Source: an uncultured Paenibacillaceae bacterium (lineage in GTDB: Bacteria > Bacillota > Bacilli > Paenibacillales > DA-C8). Taken from it: a stretch of 64,000 nucleotides of DNA. Made by a program: the position numbers and the translations under genes. A model generated the notes under the pieces. It had not been told where the DNA came from. It did no database searches and was given only the letters and a program-made list of their open reading frames with translations. The DNA lies in assembly GCA_937957685.1 (NCBI GenBank), contig CALGAO010000031.1, forward strand, positions 37,018 to 101,017, read 5' to 3'. Positions within the stretch are counted from its first letter, which is position 1. Every line of letters begins with the position of its first letter. This document shows positions 55,614 to 64,000 of this stretch, piece after piece.

Positions 55614-58600
55614 TTACTTGATGCGAACCGAATGCTCTCCCATGATCGACTCGATCATCGCCTTCAGCGTCTCGGACGGCCTGACGTTGTACTCCTCGTT
55701 CAGGGCGATCAGCTTGCTCGTCCGCTCGTAGAACAGGACCACCTGCAGATCTCCGGGATGCAGCTCCAGCACCTTCTTGAGCCGATTGAGATCAGTTGGC
55801 TGCTCCTTGTGTCTCGCGATCTTGATGAACATGCGTTGCGCCGCTGCTCCTGGCTTCGGAGCCGACCGCTTCCTGAAGCGCGTCTCCACCTCCGGATCAT
55901 CCAGCCGGGCCGCGTCGTCCACGAGGAGCTTGACCTCTTCCTCCTGCAGCTGAAGCTTGGCTCTGACGATGAGCATCTCGCCCTTGCTCACGATCTGGCT
56001 CACCTTCTGCCACACGCCCGGGAAGATCACCAGCTCGACGCGCGCCGCCGTCTGATCCTCCAGCTCCGCAAACGCCATCTGCTGGCCCTTCTTCGTGAAG
56101 ATCGTCCGCGCCGACACGATGAGTCCGGCGGTGATCACCTCGCTGCCGTCCGCATACTCGGGCAGGAGCAGCAGCTGATCGGCCTCGAGTCTGGCGAGTA
56201 CATCGGCGTAATCCTCCAGCGGGTGGCCGGACAGATACAGGCCGAGCAGGTCACGCTCGAACTCCAGCTGTTCCGCCTTCAGGAACGGCCTGACATCCGG
56301 CGGCTCCACCGTCCATTGCGCTTCCTCGATGAAGCCGAACAGGTGCAACTGCAGGTCCTCCCGCTCCTTCTTCCACTTCTGCGCCGCCTCCATCGTCTCG
56401 TCCAGCATCGCCAGGAGCTGCGCGCGATGACCCGGCAGCGAATCGAAGGCGCCGCCCAGGATCAGCGACTCCATGACGCGCTTGTTGCAGACGCGCAGGT
56501 CGACGCGACGGCAGAAGTCGAGCAGGCTCGTGTAAGGCTTGTCCCGGCGCTGCTCGATGATCGTCTCCATCGCATGCGTGCCGACGTTCTTGATCGCCGC
56601 CAGCCCGAAGCGAATCGAGCCATCCGGCAGCGGGGTGAACAGGACACCGCTCTCGTTCACATCCGGCGGCAGGACGGGGATGCCCATCTTGCGGCATTCG
56701 TCGACGTATTCGGCGACCTTGCGATGGGTGCCCATCACCGCCGTCAGCATCGATGCCATGAAGGCCGTGGGATGATGCGCCTTCAGGTACGCCGTCTGGA
56801 ACGCCAGCACGCCATAGGCGGTCGCATGCGCCCGCGGGAAGCCGTAATCGGCGAAGCGGACGATCATGTCATAGACCGCATGCGCCGACTCCGCGTCATG
56901 ACCCTGCCGGAGGCATCCCTTGACGAAATGCTCCCGTTCCTGGTCGAGCACCTCGCGCTTCTTCTTGGACACCGCGCGGCGCAGCAGATCGGCTTCGCCC
57001 AGGCTGAAGCCGGCCATCTGCGAGGCGATCTGCATGATCTGCTCCTGGTAGACGATGATGCCATACGTGTCCTTCAGGATCGGCTCGAGCGACGGGTGCG
57101 GATATTCCACCTGGGCGAGTCCGTGCTTGGCCTGGATGTATCTCGGGATGAACTCCATCGGTCCGGGGCGGTAGAGGGCCAACACGGAGATGATATCCTC
57201 GAAGTGCGTCGGCTTCAGCTCGCGCAGCACGCGCCGCATCCCCGGCGACTCCAGCTGGAAGACGCCCGTTGTGTCGCCTCTGCCGAGCAGCTCGTAGGTC
57301 AGCGGATCGTCGTCCGGCACCGTGCGGAAGTCGACCAGCTCCCCGCCCAACTCGGTGATGTAGCGCAGCGTTCGCTCGATGATCGACAGCGTCCTGAGCC
57401 CCAGGAAATCCATCTTGAGCAGGCCGATCGACTCGAGATGCTCCATCGAGTACTGGGTCAGCGCGGTGCGCTCGGAGCCCTGCTGCAGCGGCACATGGTC
57501 GGTCAGCGGCTCGCGCGAGATGACGACGCCGGCGGCATGCGTCGAGGCATGCCGCGGCATGCCCTCCAGCTTGCGGGCGATCTCGATCAGCCGCGCCACC
57601 TTCTCCTGCTTGCGGCATGCTTCCGCCAGCTGCGGGCTCTGCTCGAGCGCCTCCTCCAGCGTGATGCCCAGCTGGTTCGGGATGAGTTTGGCTGTCCGGT
57701 CGACCTCCGCATAGGAGAGGTTGAGCACGCGTCCCACATCGCGCACCGCAGCCTTGGCGGCCATCGTGCCGAAGGTGATGATCTGCGCGACATGCTCGCT
57801 GCCGTATTTGCCCACCACGTAGTCGATCACTTCGTCGCGCCGCTCGTCGCTGAAGTCGATGTCGATATCCGGCATCGACACGCGCTCCGGATTGAGGAAG
57901 CGCTCGAACAGCAGCCGGTACTTCAGCGGGTCCACGTTCGTGATGTTCAGGACATAGGCGACCAGACTGCCAGCCGACGAGCCTCTGCCCGGACCGACGG
58001 CGATCTTCTGCTCATGCGCGTAGCGGATGAAGTCCCACACGATGAGGAAATAATCCGAATACCCCATCCGCTCGATGACCCCTAGCTCGTACCGGAGACG
58101 CTCCTCCGCCCTGGCGCGGAACGCCTCGTCCGCCCACTCGGGCTTGTCGGCATAGCGGGCCTTCAGCCCGGCCTCGCACAGGCTGGTCAGGTAGGTGTGG
58201 GCGGTGTGGCCTTCCGGGATGGGCTTGAACTCCGGCAGCACCGAGCGGCCAAAGGTGAGCTCAAGGTTGCATTTGTCCGCGACGGCCAGCGTGTTCTCGA
58301 TCGCCTCCGGCACATGGGCGAACAGCCGGGCCATCTCCTCCGCGCTCTTCAGGTACAGCTGGTCGCTCTGGAAGCGCAGCCGGTCCTGGTCCTCGATCGT
58401 CTTGCCGGTGCCGATGCAGATGAGCACGTCCTGCACCTCCGCATCCTGCCGCGCGATATAGTGGACGTCGTTGGTTGCGACCAGCGGGATTCCCGTCTCT
58501 TCGGCCAGGCGGATCAGCTCCTGGTTGACCCGCTTCTGCTCCAGGAGGCCGTGATCCTGCAGCTCGAGGTAGAAGTCGTCGCCGAATATGCGCCGGTATC

Positions 58601-59081
58601 TGAGCGCAGCTTCACGCGCCTCGTCGAAGCGGTGATGCAGCAGATGCTGCGCGATCTCGCCGCCGAGGCAGGCGCTCAGCGCCACCAGGCCGTCCGCGTG
58701 CTGCTCAAGGGTGTGCAAGTCGACGCGAGGTTTATAGTAGAAGCCTTGCAGATGGGCTTTGGAAACGAGTCGCAACAGGTTTCGGTAGCCCTGTTCATGT
58801 TTGGCCAGCAGGATGAGGTGATAGGTGGGGCTTTCCTTGCGGCTGACCTTGTCCTCCATTGACCCTGTGGTCAGGTAGATCTCGCAGCCGATGATCGGCT
58901 TGATGCCGTGAGCTTTGCAGGCCTTGTAGAAAGGGATGGCCCCGTACAGCACCCCGTGGTCGGTCAGAGCCAGCTGGGACATGCCGAGCCGCGCCGCCGT
59001 TTCTGCCAGGTCCTGGATGCGTGCGGCGCCATCCAGCAAGCTGTATTCGCTATGCACATGCAAGTGAACAAAACCGCTCAT
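55614..59081 (-). CDS. dnaE: DNA polymerase III subunit alpha, DnaE-type
   Basis: Replicative C-family polymerase, here the DnaE partner that in Bacillales extends primers on the lagging strand beside PolC. The 1155-residue protein has an N-terminal PHP domain (VHLHVHSEYSLLDGA), palm with the catalytic Asp in MPDIDIDFSDERR, the GRGSSAGSLVAYVL segment, helix-hairpin-helix and a C-terminal OB-fold (about 960-1050). AAGGCAGGG precedes the ATG. A long open frame on the other strand is a composition artefact. Confidence 0.97.
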   Translation of the reverse strand: MSGFVHLHVHSEYSLLDGAARIQDLAETAARLGMSQLALTDHGVLYGAIPFYKACKAHGIKPIIGCEIYLTTGSMEDKVSRKESPTYHLILLAKHEQGYRNLLRLVSKAHLQGFYYKPRVDLHTLEQHADGLVALSACLGGEIAQHLLHHRFDEAREAALRYRRIFGDDFYLELQDHGLLEQKRVNQELIRLAEETGIPLVATNDVHYIARQDAEVQDVLICIGTGKTIEDQDRLRFQSDQLYLKSAEEMARLFAHVPEAIENTLAVADKCNLELTFGRSVLPEFKPIPEGHTAHTYLTSLCEAGLKARYADKPEWADEAFRARAEERLRYELGVIERMGYSDYFLIVWDFIRYAHEQKIAVGPGRGSSAGSLVAYVLNITNVDPLKYRLLFERFLNPERVSMPDIDIDFSDERRDEVIDYVVGKYGSEHVAQIITFGTMAAKAAVRDVGRVLNLSYAEVDRTAKLIPNQLGITLEEALEQSPQLAEACRKQEKVARLIEIARKLEGMPRHASTHAAGVVISREPLTDHVPLQQGSERTALTQYSMEHLESIGLLKMDFLGLRTLSIIERTLRYITELGGELVDFRTVPDDDPLTYELLGRGDTTGVFQLESPGMRRVLRELKPTHFEDIISVLALYRPGPMEFIPRYIQAKHGLAQVEYPHPSLEPILKDTYGIIVYQEQIMQIASQMAGFSLGEADLLRRAVSKKKREVLDQEREHFVKGCLRQGHDAESAHAVYDMIVRFADYGFPRAHATAYGVLAFQTAYLKAHHPTAFMASMLTAVMGTHRKVAEYVDECRKMGIPVLPPDVNESGVLFTPLPDGSIRFGLAAIKNVGTHAMETIIEQRRDKPYTSLLDFCRRVDLRVCNKRVMESLILGGAFDSLPGHRAQLLAMLDETMEAAQKWKKEREDLQLHLFGFIEEAQWTVEPPDVRPFLKAEQLEFERDLLGLYLSGHPLEDYADVLARLEADQLLLLPEYADGSEVITAGLIVSARTIFTKKGQQMAFAELEDQTAARVELVIFPGVWQKVSQIVSKGEMLIVRAKLQLQEEEVKLLVDDAARLDDPEVETRFRKRSAPKPGAAAQRMFIKIARHKEQPTDLNRLKKVLELHPGDLQVVLFYERTSKLIALNEEYNVRPSETLKAMIESIMGEHSVRIK

Positions 59082-59312
59082 CGCAAGCCCTGCCTTCCGT
59101 TCTCAACATCTTAAACTATTTTATCATACAAGCCGGTGGGAATCCCATAGATATAAGTAAGACGGACGGGCTGTTGACGCCGTCCGCTGCCGCTGCAGGT
59201 TGGTCTGATGGACGAGATGGAGCCACAGAGGAGATCAGGCCGTCTGCTTAAAATGCCAACTGCTATTGCATCGCATGGCAATCGAAGCGTTATTTTACGA
59301 GGGGGAAAAGGG

Positions 59313-59651
59313 ATGAGCCTGCAAGATTTTCTCGGCAAACTGGTGCTGGACTTCTTCATCGCCTTCGGCGTAATCTTCGGCGCAGCCTTGCTGGGGGGAA
59401 TCGGCTCGGTGCTGACGCTGCAGCCGCCCAAGGCGGAGATGCTGCGTATCGCAACGAATTTCAAGATATGGGCGGTTGTCATCGTCATCGGCGGAACGAT
59501 CGACCCGCTCCGCTATATCGAATCCAACCTGCTCGTCGGCGCCATATCGCCCGCGATCAAGCAGCTCTTGCACATCGTCAGCGCCTTCTTCGGGGCGTAC
59601 ACCGCCTCCAAGCTCGTCGAATGGATATGCGGGGGAGGCATGCAGCCTTGA
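59313..59651 (+). CDS. ytrH: Sporulation membrane protein YtrH
   Basis: Small polytopic membrane protein of 112 residues with three hydrophobic helices, needed for efficient sporulation in B. subtilis. The N terminus MSLQDFLGKLVLDFFIAFGV and the PLRYIESNLL segment fit the family. I chose the ATG at 59313 behind GGGGGAAAAGGG. It is divergent from dnaE and overlaps ytrI by four bases. Confidence 0.92.
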   Translation: MSLQDFLGKLVLDFFIAFGVIFGAALLGGIGSVLTLQPPKAEMLRIATNFKIWAVVIVIGGTIDPLRYIESNLLVGAISPAIKQLLHIVSAFFGAYTASKLVEWICGGGMQP

Positions 59652-60148
59652 GGGTGCCGAACTTCCAGCAACTCGCCGGCTGGTCCCAGAACCTCGGCTT
59701 CTTCTTCGCCGGGATGATCGTTGGAGCGGCTGTTTTTATGCTGATGTATATGGATAACTTCGACTATCTCGTGCAGCAGAGAGAGATTCTGAGCGAGGAG
59801 AACAACCATCTCACAGAGCAACTCGAGGCGCACAACAACATGACGAACCCAACGTTGCTCAAGAGTATCGACATTATCCTTCAGAACCCGCCTTCGTACC
59901 CGGATCTGGACGATGTTACGACGACCCAACTGCAGAAGCTGGCGCGTGAGGAGCTGAAATTCATGATCGGGCAGCGCGTCAGCCGCCTCGAGCCGGAGTA
60001 CATCAAGCGGCTGTTCGGCAAGAAGGTGTTTACGCTGGAGGATTCCAAGGCGAGCTACGTCGTGGAGATCAACTCGATCTTTATCGCGGATGGCGCGATG
60101 CGCGTCTGGCTGTGGGCGAACCGATACATGGCGCCAGTCGGGTCTTGA
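59648..60148 (+). CDS. ytrI: Sporulation membrane protein YtrI
   Basis: Membrane-anchored protein of 166 residues, partner of YtrH in sporulation. One N-terminal helix (about 13-33) is followed by a coiled coil (about 40-62) and a soluble domain. The start is TTG at 59648, overlapping the ytrH stop as TTGA, nine bases after GGGGGAGG; a GTG at 59654 is an alternative. Length and position match B. subtilis YtrI. The ytqI/nrnA gene that follows in B. subtilis is absent here. Confidence 0.9.
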   Translation: MRVPNFQQLAGWSQNLGFFFAGMIVGAAVFMLMYMDNFDYLVQQREILSEENNHLTEQLEAHNNMTNPTLLKSIDIILQNPPSYPDLDDVTTTQLQKLAREELKFMIGQRVSRLEPEYIKRLFGKKVFTLEDSKASYVVEINSIFIADGAMRVWLWANRYMAPVGS

Positions 60149-60159
60149 GGAGCCTGAAT

Positions 60160-60325
60160 GAATATGTGCACTCCACTGGTCTTGTTGTGCCTCGCTGTAG
60201 TAGTGCGCCGGGCCTTGTTGAATCTGGCTGCATTTGCTCGCGACGCCGGGTTTGATGAGAATTGCCGCATTTGTGCACTCTACCGGTTCACAAAGAGCCC
60301 TACCGCATTTGTGCGCTCCAACGGT
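60160..60325. repeat. Degenerate tandem repeats of about 37 bp
   Basis: The motif around GTGCACTCCACTGG or GTGCGCTCCAACGG recurs near 60166, 60203, 60235, 60273 and 60311, with spacings of 32-38 bp. The last two copies share CCGCATTTGTGC exactly. The array fills the ytrI-ytpI gap where another gene stands in B. subtilis. It shows no coding features. Confidence 0.65.
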
Positions 60326-60375
60326 CGATATGATACAATAAGCTGGTAATGAATCTGCGAGGAGCGTATCCAATC

Positions 60376-60768
60376 ATGTTGAAATCATCCGCCATATGGT
60401 TGTCCAGCATCACACCAACAGCTGTTGAACCCGATACCAGCTATACATGGGCGCAATTTATCGGAAGCAGCGTATTGCTCATCGTCATGTGCTTGTGCGC
60501 ATGCTTGTCCGTTTTCTACAGTTTTCGCTACCGGCGATCAACTGACCCTGCCGTGCGCGGTTTGAACCAGGCGAAGACGAACATTAACATGGGCATTACC
60601 CTGATCGCCATGTCCTTAATCCTGATCCTGACCTACGAAGCCAACTGGCTGCGGGCGATCATCGGCGCGATATTCCTGCTCATGGGACTGTTCAACCTGT
60701 TCGCAGGCATCCGCAACAGACGCATCTTCCTGAACATCGGGGCGAAGCAGGAGGAACGGAAGCAGTAG
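60376..60768 (+). CDS. ytpI: YtpI-like membrane protein
   Basis: Membrane protein of 130 residues with an N-terminal helix and two further helices, separated by a basic loop (FRYRRSTDPAVRGLNQAKTN). It resembles YtpI by position, size and the IFLLMGLFNLFAGIRNRR C-terminal helix region; function unknown. GAGGAG lies eleven bases before the ATG at 60376. The last 95 codons are duplicated downstream. Confidence 0.75.
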   Translation: MLKSSAIWLSSITPTAVEPDTSYTWAQFIGSSVLLIVMCLCACLSVFYSFRYRRSTDPAVRGLNQAKTNINMGITLIAMSLILILTYEANWLRAIIGAIFLLMGLFNLFAGIRNRRIFLNIGAKQEERKQ

Positions 60769-60792
60769 TCAGGAGTGTGCCCGCTCCCAGTT

Positions 60793-60914
60793 TGTATGAA
60801 ATTTCATACACTTCGACCGATTTCAGCGTCCGAACCAACGGTTTTGTATGAAATTTCATACACTTTGGCCAATTCCTGCCTCAGATCCGACGGTTTTGTA
60901 TGAAATTTCATACA
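60793..60914. repeat. Array of three identical 18-bp palindromes at 52-bp spacing
   Basis: TGTATGAAATTTCATACA occurs at 60793-60810, 60845-60862 and 60897-60914. The spacing is exactly 52 bp both times, and the intervening 34 bp are similar but not identical (each contains CTT(C/T)GGCC-like and CGTCCGA-like blocks). The array ends 25 bp before the second ytpI copy. It could be an operator cluster, a protein-binding array or a mobile repeat. Confidence 0.92.
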
Positions 60915-60945
60915 CTTCGGCCGTTTTCGGCGTCCGACCATCGTC

Positions 60946-61224
60946 ATGTGCCTGTGCGCGTGCTTGTCCGTTTTCTACAGTTTCCGATACCGACGATCAA
61001 CAGACCCAGCTGTACGCGGGTTGAACCAGGCGAAGACGAATATTAACATGGGCGTCACCCTGATCGCGTTGTCGCTGATCCTGATCCTGACCTGCGAAGC
61101 CAACTGGCTGCGGGCGATCATCGGCGCGATCTTCCTGCTCATGGGATTGTTCAACCTGTTCGCGGGCATTCGCAACAGACGCATTTTCCTGAATATCGGG
61201 GCGAAACAGGAGGAGCGCATATAG
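60946..61224 (+). pseudogene. Partial second copy of ytpI
   Basis: The segment 60940-61224 duplicates 60481-60768. The copy keeps the last 92 codons but lacks the first 37 residues, and no ribosome-binding site precedes its ATG. Between the copies I count 23 synonymous and 3 amino-acid-changing codon differences, plus a different last codon pair, so it has not simply decayed. It could be a gene with an unusual start or a fragment brought in from a related genome. Confidence 0.6.
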
Positions 61225-61239
61225 TACGCCTTGCCCCGA

Positions 61240-61610
61240 TGAACGTCAACCCGGCAAACTCCCGACATACCCCTCATCCTTGACGGGCTGAAACGAAAAG
61301 TCAAACGTACTCAAAGTGCGACGAACATGGCAAGTGCGCCAGTTTCATGCGCACGTCCACGTTTTGGCGCTGGCGTTCCTGAAATGATGTATCCAATAGT
61401 TCATTGAGAAACGACGGATAGGTGCTCAGGGCGGTTTGAAGCTTCCCGGCACCTTCAGATCCCTCACGCTGAACCGCCATTGACCCCCATATCCTACTTC
61501 ATCATAGCCACAAAACCTTCTCGGCTGACTTTCCGCACCTCAAACCGATATTTGGCCAGACGATCTGTCCACGGAAAAGATCGAAGAGATCCAAGATGTT
61601 CTTGTGCCAA
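61240..61610 (-). mobile_element. Remnant of an IS21-family element (istA 3' end and istB 5' end)
   Basis: Leftward translation with frame shifts gives WTDRLAKYRFEVRKVSREGF, then YDEVGYGGQWRFSVRDLKV, typical of IstA C-terminal domains, followed by NVDVRMKLAHLP and FDFSFQPVKDE, typical of the IstB N terminus. Stops and frameshifts interrupt both parts and the rest of the element is missing. It marks the start of the AT-richer accessory DNA at the right end. Confidence 0.65.
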
Positions 61611-61860
61611 TTTTCCGATCGTCCACCATTAAAGGAAATTTATATATTTTGAGTTAAATAATCGAATATTTTTACGTCTTTAATTATGAGACGTCCATCA
61701 TTGTTTGCACCAATCATTGAGAAAAAACTTGAAGAGAGGTGTTGCGCTTTGAAAATGCGTTGATATTATCACATATGTTATCGTCAGTTGCTCTTGAGTA
61801 TGAAAAGCATCTTGGGCTTGATTTAAGTGAATGAAGTTTATTATAGCGGAGGTGTTTTTC

Positions 61861-63120
61861 ATGAATTTTAAATCGAAAATTTTGATACTTGGACTCATCA
61901 TGATGCTGATAGCACTAGCTCCCATAATGGTATCAGCCGCCCAACTTCCCATGGAACTCCCGACGGTCAGTAGTAACTATTCACCTGACAGCATAGAAAA
62001 CTATGAGTATCGAGGTAAAAAGTTATTTCCTTCTCCCGTTTGAGATTTGATCTTCTTAAACAACGATGATGCCAATATTCAGTTTAATCTAATAACCGAT
62101 GATGAATATGATTTAACTGTTATCCTGTCGGAACAAGGGATTAAGGATGCTCAAAAAGAATTTAAATATCCAAAGAACAATGACTTTTACGTAAACTTGG
62201 ATTTACGACATGATAGAGATTATTCGATTGCAATTATACTGGAGAACGACAAGTTGAAATTCAGCAGTATTATGACAGCCGAGCTAGGCAACTATGGCAG
62301 AGAGTTTGGAAACTATGATCTGCATCTTTATTCTCTCCATTATTTAAATCGCTTTCAAATTATGGCATCAATGAATGAAGGAGAGCCGAACAATACATTG
62401 GCAACCGCCACCACTGTGCCTAATGACACAAATGTGACAGGATCAATATCATCATCAAGTGATATAGATTACTTTAAAATCGTACTTCCTGTAAAGCAAA
62501 AAATCAATGTGTTCCTTGGAGACGTATGCTCAGATTGCGATTATGATTTATACTTGTACAATTCAAGTGGAACAACAATCGCTTGGAGTGTAAACGGGAA
62601 AGGCTCTAATGAATTAATATCCAATCAAGTGCTGGAAGCTGGTACCTATTACGCAAGAGTCAATGCATTTCTGAATTACGATTCTACAAAATCATATCTT
62701 TTCAGATGGAAAGCAACACAATCCTGGCCAGCGGTTAACACTACATCAGCAAATATCACTTCACCATTTGGCCCCAGATGGGGGACGAATCATAATGGAA
62801 TAGATATTTCCCGAGGAGTAAACGACCCTATTGTTGCTGCATTTGATGGTGTTGTCACTGCAGTCGGTTATGATAATGAACGAGGCAATTATGTCATTAT
62901 AGATAGCGTGGTGAATGACGAAAATGTACAAACTCGCTACCAGCATTTGGTTGATAATTCCATTGTCGTAAATATAGATGATACCGTTGTAGCAGGGCAA
63001 TCCATTGGAACGATGGGGACGACAGGCTTCTCAACCGGAATCCATTTGCACTTTGAAACCAGAACAGGATCCTCAGTGACACCTGTTGATCCGATGCAAA
63101 ATCATTTCTTGAATTGGTAA
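61861..63120 (+). pseudogene. PPC-M23 peptidase gene interrupted by one in-frame stop
   Basis: A single frame runs from the ATG at 61861 (GGAGG eight bases upstream) to 63120, broken only by TGA at 62041-62043. The first 60 codons encode a signal peptide (about 1-26). The rest encodes a 370-residue region with a PPC domain (EGEPNNTLATA to about 230) and a C-terminal M23/LytM peptidase with zinc ligands in NHNGIDI and GIHLHFET. Codons after the TGA show no other damage. A TTG at 62047 could restart, but that product would lack a signal peptide. AT-rich codon use differs from the backbone genes. Confidence 0.82.
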
Positions 63121-63123
63121 TAT

Positions 63124-63177
63124 GAATAGGGGCTGTCCCAAAAGTACCTTTGAATAAACTTGAGGGACAGCCTATTC
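63124..63177. repeat. Inverted repeat with an IS-end-like sequence
   Basis: GAATA plus GGCTGTCCC pairs with GGGACAGCC plus TATTC, with a two-base bulge and a 24-base loop. The GGCTGTCCCAAAAGT arm resembles ends of some insertion sequences, so this may be a tiny non-autonomous element or a hairpin after the peptidase gene. Confidence 0.55.
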
Positions 63178-63200
63178 TAAAGTATGAGAGAAGGTGAAAC

Positions 63201-63710
63201 ATGAGATTCTTGCTCATTCTGTTCATTATTTTGCTTTTGATAACGGGTTGCGATCAAAGTATAGAAAATACAGCGGATACTGGAGCTATCATCAGACTTG
63301 AAGAAACCGATTTGGAAAAAACACCAGAGGAATTGATTAATATATTAAAAAATATTGAAGATTGGACGCTTGAGGTTCTTGTAGCTCACGAAATATTTAC
63401 TCCTATTGATGAATATCAGAAAGATGAAATGATTAAGTTGTTATCGGAAGTTTATACACCTGATGCAGCAAATGCACTATTCATGGAGCATTACAGAAAA
63501 CAGGAAGACAATTACCAACGCGTCCCAACTCATTACTCTTCGATCAATAGTATTAAGAATAACTTATCTATTGAAAAAACGATCAATTCAGATGAAACAT
63601 TGCTTGAAATATCCGGTGAGACAGAGAACGGTGAAAGCATATCAAGAATTTATTATATAGATCATTCTGACTATCGTATTAAACTGATAGAAATCAATAC
63701 TCCATACTAA
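63201..63710 (+). CDS. Hypothetical lipoprotein
   Basis: Protein of 169 residues with a lipoprotein signal peptide ending at LLITGC (Cys17) and an acidic mature part without a family I recognise. AGAAGGTG precedes the ATG. The AT-rich codon use matches the preceding M23 gene, so both probably arrived together. It may act near the membrane or wall. Confidence 0.8.
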   Translation: MRFLLILFIILLLITGCDQSIENTADTGAIIRLEETDLEKTPEELINILKNIEDWTLEVLVAHEIFTPIDEYQKDEMIKLLSEVYTPDAANALFMEHYRKQEDNYQRVPTHYSSINSIKNNLSIEKTINSDETLLEISGETENGESISRIYYIDHSDYRIKLIEINTPY

Positions 63711-64000
63711 AAATGATTGTTCGAGTTTCTGGAGGCAGCAACGAGGGATTGGACGCTCCGTGCCTGCCGGTTTTTATTGTAAGAAGGAAGTGTGGGGGAC
63801 ACACAATTCAGACCATATAGGCACATTCCCGACAGCCACCCTCGTTACTTCAAGAATAGACCGATCGATTTCGTCATTTTCAAGGACTCTGGTTCATCGT
63901 CTCAATCTGGACACTCCTGAATCCCCGAGTTCGACAGTTGCTAGGTAAATGAAATGCCCGTCATCCCTTGAGTAGACTGGATTTTCGGGCATTCATACGC
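63711..64000. other. Right-end stretch without a recognised gene
   Basis: About 290 bp with no convincing coding region. AATGCCCG (63953-63960) and CGGGCATT (63986-63993) form an inverted repeat near the window end that could be part of a terminator. Confidence 0.45.

Noticed and set aside
55587..58085. An 832-codon open frame on the plus strand opposite dnaE
   Set aside because: It mirrors the dnaE codons, is rich in Arg, His, Leu and Gln, has no ribosome-binding site and shows no domain. Similar antisense frames opposite polA, pyk, the peptide-binding protein and citZ were dropped for the same reason.
59163..59186. CGGACGG/CCGTCCG hairpin between dnaE and ytrH as a terminator
   Set aside because: It lies between divergent starts, where no transcript should end, and has no T tail.
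60793..60914. CRISPR-like array
   Set aside because: Only three repeats, each a perfect palindrome of 18 bp, with related rather than unique spacers and no cas genes.
63760..63948. Short open frame at the right end
   Set aside because: No ribosome-binding site and no recognisable features.

Overview
The window looks like a chromosome segment from a spore-forming member of the Bacillales, most likely Paenibacillaceae. The pointers are an alpha/beta-type spore protein behind a near-consensus sigma-G promoter, the sporulation membrane proteins YtaF, YtrH and YtrI, strong GGAGG ribosome-binding sites, S-layer-homology domains, and YesM/YesN-type two-component genes beside a sugar ABC transporter. 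Most of the window is GC-rich with long antisense open frames; the last 2.4 kb is clearly AT-richer. Genus-level placement is an inference from gene content and has not been searched.

The backbone follows a gene order known from Bacillus subtilis: nrdR, coaE, ytaF, mutM, polA, then the pho regulators, mdh, icd, citZ, pyk, accA, accD, dnaE, ytrH, ytrI and ytpI. Three departures stand out. About 25 kb of extra genes lies between polA (ends 14.3 kb) and phoP (40.2 kb). phoR precedes phoP instead of following it. pfkA is missing between accA and pyk.

Layout. 0-4.5 kb: peptide-type ABC transporter operon running off the left edge. 4.8-11.3 kb: tRNA-Ala, mgtE, ung, nrdR, a spore protein, a lytic transglycosylase, coaE, ytaF and mutM. 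11.4-14.3 kb: polA, followed by two 149-bp tandem repeats that copy its last codons. 14.7-23.8 kb: HAD hydrolase, YesM/YesN pair with its own binding lipoprotein, and a carbohydrate ABC transporter. 23.8-29.3 kb: a two-gene surface glycoside-hydrolase system, namely a 1432-residue enzyme carrying both cohesin and dockerin modules and an SLH-anchored cohesin protein. 29.7-33.3 kb: MMPL exporter with a MarR regulator. 33.5-42.8 kb: pstSCAB-phoU, a chemoreceptor, phoP and phoR, with two Pho-box promoters of identical geometry. 43-59 kb: TCA-cycle genes, pyruvate kinase, acetyl-CoA carboxylase and dnaE. 59.3-61.2 kb: sporulation membrane genes and a duplicated ytpI separated by a palindrome array. 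61.2-64 kb: AT-richer accessory DNA with an IS21 remnant, a nonsense-interrupted M23 peptidase and a lipoprotein.

How the parts may work together. The sensor kinase, regulator and binding proteins could detect and import sugars released by the large glycosidase, which the SLH-cohesin protein could hold on the wall through its dockerin. PhoR/PhoP would drive phoP itself and pstSCAB-phoU under phosphate limitation. The strongest candidate for an unusual system is the minimal cohesin/dockerin/SLH pair at 23.8-29.3 kb.
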